8,340 nt of DNA from an uncultured Oscillospiraceae bacterium (GTDB taxonomy: Bacteria; Bacillota; Clostridia; Oscillospirales; Oscillospiraceae), in the NCBI GenBank assembly GCA_900758955.1, contig CAAETL010000026.1, positions 1 through 8,340 of the forward strand, written 5' to 3'. The position numbers and the translations under genes were made by a program. The notes beneath the pieces are model-generated. The model was not told the origin of the DNA, did not search any database, and saw only the letters and a program-made list of their open reading frames with translations. Shown in pieces: positions 6,720 to 8,340 of this stretch. How positions within the stretch are numbered: the stretch's first letter is position 1; each line of letters starts with the position of its first letter.

Positions 6720-7571
6720 ATGAAAAAAATGAGAAGAGTCACCGAAGGAAGGCCGGTGGAAAACAAAAAGCTGGTAACTACAGTGTATGTGCTGCTGCGG
6801 CTTTCTGTGGTTGGCGTGCTGATTGTACAGCTTTGGAACCGTAATTTTGAAAACGCTTTCCTATGCGTGCTGACTTTAATCCTGTTTATGCTGCCCTCGG
6901 CCTTTGAACGGCAGCTGAAAATTGATCTGCCGGACACGCTGGAAATTATCATTCTGCTGTTTATTTACGCAGCGGAGATTCTGGGAGAAATTCAAGCGTT
7001 TTATGTTCTCGTTCCCAATTGGGACACCTGGCTGCATACCTTAAATGGGTTTTTGTGCGCAGCCATCGGTTTCTCCTTGGTGGATATTCTAAACCGCCAC
7101 AAAAAGGCGATTTTCTCCCTGTCACCCCTGTATTTGGCGGTGGTAGCTTTCTGCTTCTCCATGACCGTGGGGGTGATGTGGGAGTTTTTTGAGTTCTCTG
7201 TGGATCGGACATTGGGTTTCGACATGCAGAAAGACACTGTGATCCAAGAATTTTCCTCTGTAAATTTGGATCCCAATAAGTCCACCCGAGCGGTTACCAA
7301 GAATGATATTGACGACGTAATTCTGGTCCACGCCGACGGAAGCCAAGAGGCCCTGGGTCTGGGCGGCTATTTGGACGTGGGCCTGTATGATACCATGGAG
7401 GACCTGTTCGTCAATTTCATTGGAGCCCTCGCCTTCTCTGTGCTGGGCTTTTTGTATGTTAAGAGCCGGGGAAAGGGAAAGTTCGCCCGACGATTCATCC
7501 CCAAATCCCAGGACTTGGAGGACGAGGAGGAGACCATACCGCCTTCCGGCCCGCCCAGGGGATGGTCATAA
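6720..7571 (+). CDS. Six-helix integral membrane protein, DUF2238/YjdF-like, function unknown
   Basis: A 283-residue inner-membrane protein with no assigned reaction. Hydrophobic segments lie at about 20-38, 46-62, 74-97, 105-124, 134-157 and 230-247. Polar residues beside the helices resemble the DUF2238/YjdF group: WDTWLHTLNGF (101-111, with D102 and H106), MWEFFEF (153-159, with E155 and E158) and YDTMEDLFVNFIGAL (223-237, with D224 and D228). Between helices 5 and 6 is a hydrophilic loop of about 70 residues (160-229), and the charged C-terminal tail ends in an acidic stretch and a proline-rich end (263-283). There is no cleavable signal peptide; the first helix is probably an anchor. The ATG at 6720 has GAGGGAGGG (6706-6714) upstream; an internal ATG three codons on is a weaker choice. 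It is flanked by terminators, so it is a single-gene unit with no operon partner to hint at function. Confidence 0.8.
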   Translation: MKKMRRVTEGRPVENKKLVTTVYVLLRLSVVGVLIVQLWNRNFENAFLCVLTLILFMLPSAFERQLKIDLPDTLEIIILLFIYAAEILGEIQAFYVLVPNWDTWLHTLNGFLCAAIGFSLVDILNRHKKAIFSLSPLYLAVVAFCFSMTVGVMWEFFEFSVDRTLGFDMQKDTVIQEFSSVNLDPNKSTRAVTKNDIDDVILVHADGSQEALGLGGYLDVGLYDTMEDLFVNFIGALAFSVLGFLYVKSRGKGKFARRFIPKSQDLEDEEETIPPSGPPRGWS

Positions 7572-7580
7572 GGGATGTCA

Positions 7581-7619
7581 AAAACAGCGGTCGTTTTATT
7601 ATAAAACGACCGCTGTTTT
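7581..7619. terminator. Bidirectional intrinsic terminator between convergent genes
   Basis: Arms 7581-7599 and 7601-7619 are perfectly complementary around a central base, giving in practice about 17 bp with a short AT loop. A T-run is present on each strand, so it can stop both the membrane-protein gene, which ends 10 bases upstream, and the convergent phosphatase gene ending at 7657. Confidence 0.92.
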
Positions 7620-7656
7620 CTTTGGCACCGATGCTGAGCAGCTTTGCGCCTGAATC

Positions 7657-8340
7657 TCAGCCCGGGATATCGCCCACGCCATTGAGCACCAAACGGGGGC
7701 GGTAGGGATAGTCCGTAATGGTCTTGCGGGAGGTGACGCCTGAGAGAACCAGGATGGGGTCCAGGCCGCTCTCAATGCCGGCGATGATGTCGGTATCCAT
7801 CCGGTCGCCCACCATGGCGGCGTCCTCCGAGTGGACCCCCAGGAGCCGGAGGCCGGTACGCATCATGAGGGGGTTGGGCTTGCCCACAAAGTAGGCGCTT
7901 TTTCCGGTAGAAAGCTCGATGGGGGCGCAGAGGGCTCGACAGGCGGGGAGGATGCCCACCTCTGAGGGGCCGGTCAAATCGGTGTTCGTGCCGATGAGCT
8001 TGGCCCCCCTATTGACAAGCTGCACCGCAGTACAGATCGTGTCGTAGTTATAGTTGGGGGTTTCGCCCACAATTACATAGTCCGGATCAATCCGATTGAT
8101 GGTAATGCCCACATCGTAGAGCGCTTTGTATAGACCGGGCTCCCCGATCACATAAGCGCTGCAGCCGGGGCTCTGTTTACTGACAAACTGCGCCGTGGCC
8201 AGGGCGCTGGTATAAAAGTGGCTCTCATCCACCTCAAGCCCCATGCGGGCCAACTTCAAATGAAGTTCCTGGGGAGAGGAGCCGCTGGCGTTGGTCAAAA
8301 ACAGGAACTTTTTGTCCTCCCGGTAGAGCCAGGCCACAAA
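7657..8340 (-). CDS. HAD-IIA (NagD-like) phosphatase, N-terminus beyond the right edge
   Basis: A cytosolic HAD-superfamily phosphatase of subfamily IIA, related to NagD and p-nitrophenylphosphatase-type proteins that hydrolyse sugar or nucleotide monophosphates; its own substrate cannot be read from sequence. About 227 residues are visible. The reading frame stays open through 8340, and the expected N-terminal DxDGT motif with the nucleophile aspartate is absent. The gene therefore starts outside the window, probably 30-40 codons further. A GTG at 8335-8337 is an internal codon, not the start. Counting from that GTG codon, motif II lies in FLTNASGSSP (13-22), the motif III lysine is K153 in GKPNP, and motif IV is GDRMDTD (177-183), followed by the typical GLDPILVLSGVTS. 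The C-terminus is complete. It converges on the membrane-protein gene and shares its terminator. Confidence 0.9.
   Translation of the reverse strand, partial: FVAWLYREDKKFLFLTNASGSSPQELHLKLARMGLEVDESHFYTSALATAQFVSKQSPGCSAYVIGEPGLYKALYDVGITINRIDPDYVIVGETPNYNYDTICTAVQLVNRGAKLIGTNTDLTGPSEVGILPACRALCAPIELSTGKSAYFVGKPNPLMMRTGLRLLGVHSEDAAMVGDRMDTDIIAGIESGLDPILVLSGVTSRKTITDYPYRPRLVLNGVGDIPG

Overview
This window looks like a chromosomal piece of a moderately GC-rich anaerobic Bacillota/Clostridia organism, possibly a gut Oscillospiraceae (Ruminococcaceae)-type genome. That placement is inferred from the style of the proteins (a single-chain pyruvate carboxylase, a MocR-type regulator beginning like clostridial homologues, a stand-alone phosphate acetyltransferase), from AGGAGG-type ribosome binding sites and from strong intrinsic terminators. 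No rRNA, tRNA, CRISPR array, insertion sequence or prophage gene is visible.

Layout, left to right. Two intrinsic terminator hairpins (10-45 and 76-119) precede the 3' end of a complete minus-strand pyruvate carboxylase gene (pyc, 127-3600). A 435-bp divergent intergenic region (3601-4035) follows. It holds a pyc promoter with a GC-rich structured leader of about 138 nt, repeated CTGGAA elements, and a plus-strand promoter for a MocR/GntR-type PLP-fold regulator (4036-5436, TTG start preferred). Next comes a plus-strand phosphate acetyltransferase gene (pta, 5595-6569) with its own promoter, a leader hairpin and a strong terminator. It is followed by a six-helix membrane protein resembling the DUF2238/YjdF group (6720-7571). 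A bidirectional terminator (7581-7619) separates that gene from a convergent minus-strand HAD-IIA (NagD-like) phosphatase, which runs off the right edge (7657-8340).

Functional picture. Pyc (pyruvate to oxaloacetate) and Pta (acetyl-CoA to acetyl phosphate) both act around the pyruvate/acetyl-CoA node, and the regulator between them is divergent to one and upstream of the other. It could control either or both, but this is positional inference only. No acetate kinase gene lies beside pta in this window.

I see no convincing new multi-gene system here. The window reads mainly as housekeeping metabolism. The items most worth a second look are non-coding: the pyc leader, the pta leader hairpin with a GGA loop plus a GGA at the ribosome binding site, and the repeated CTGGAA elements between pyc and the regulator. 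The membrane protein of unknown function is the least characterised gene.
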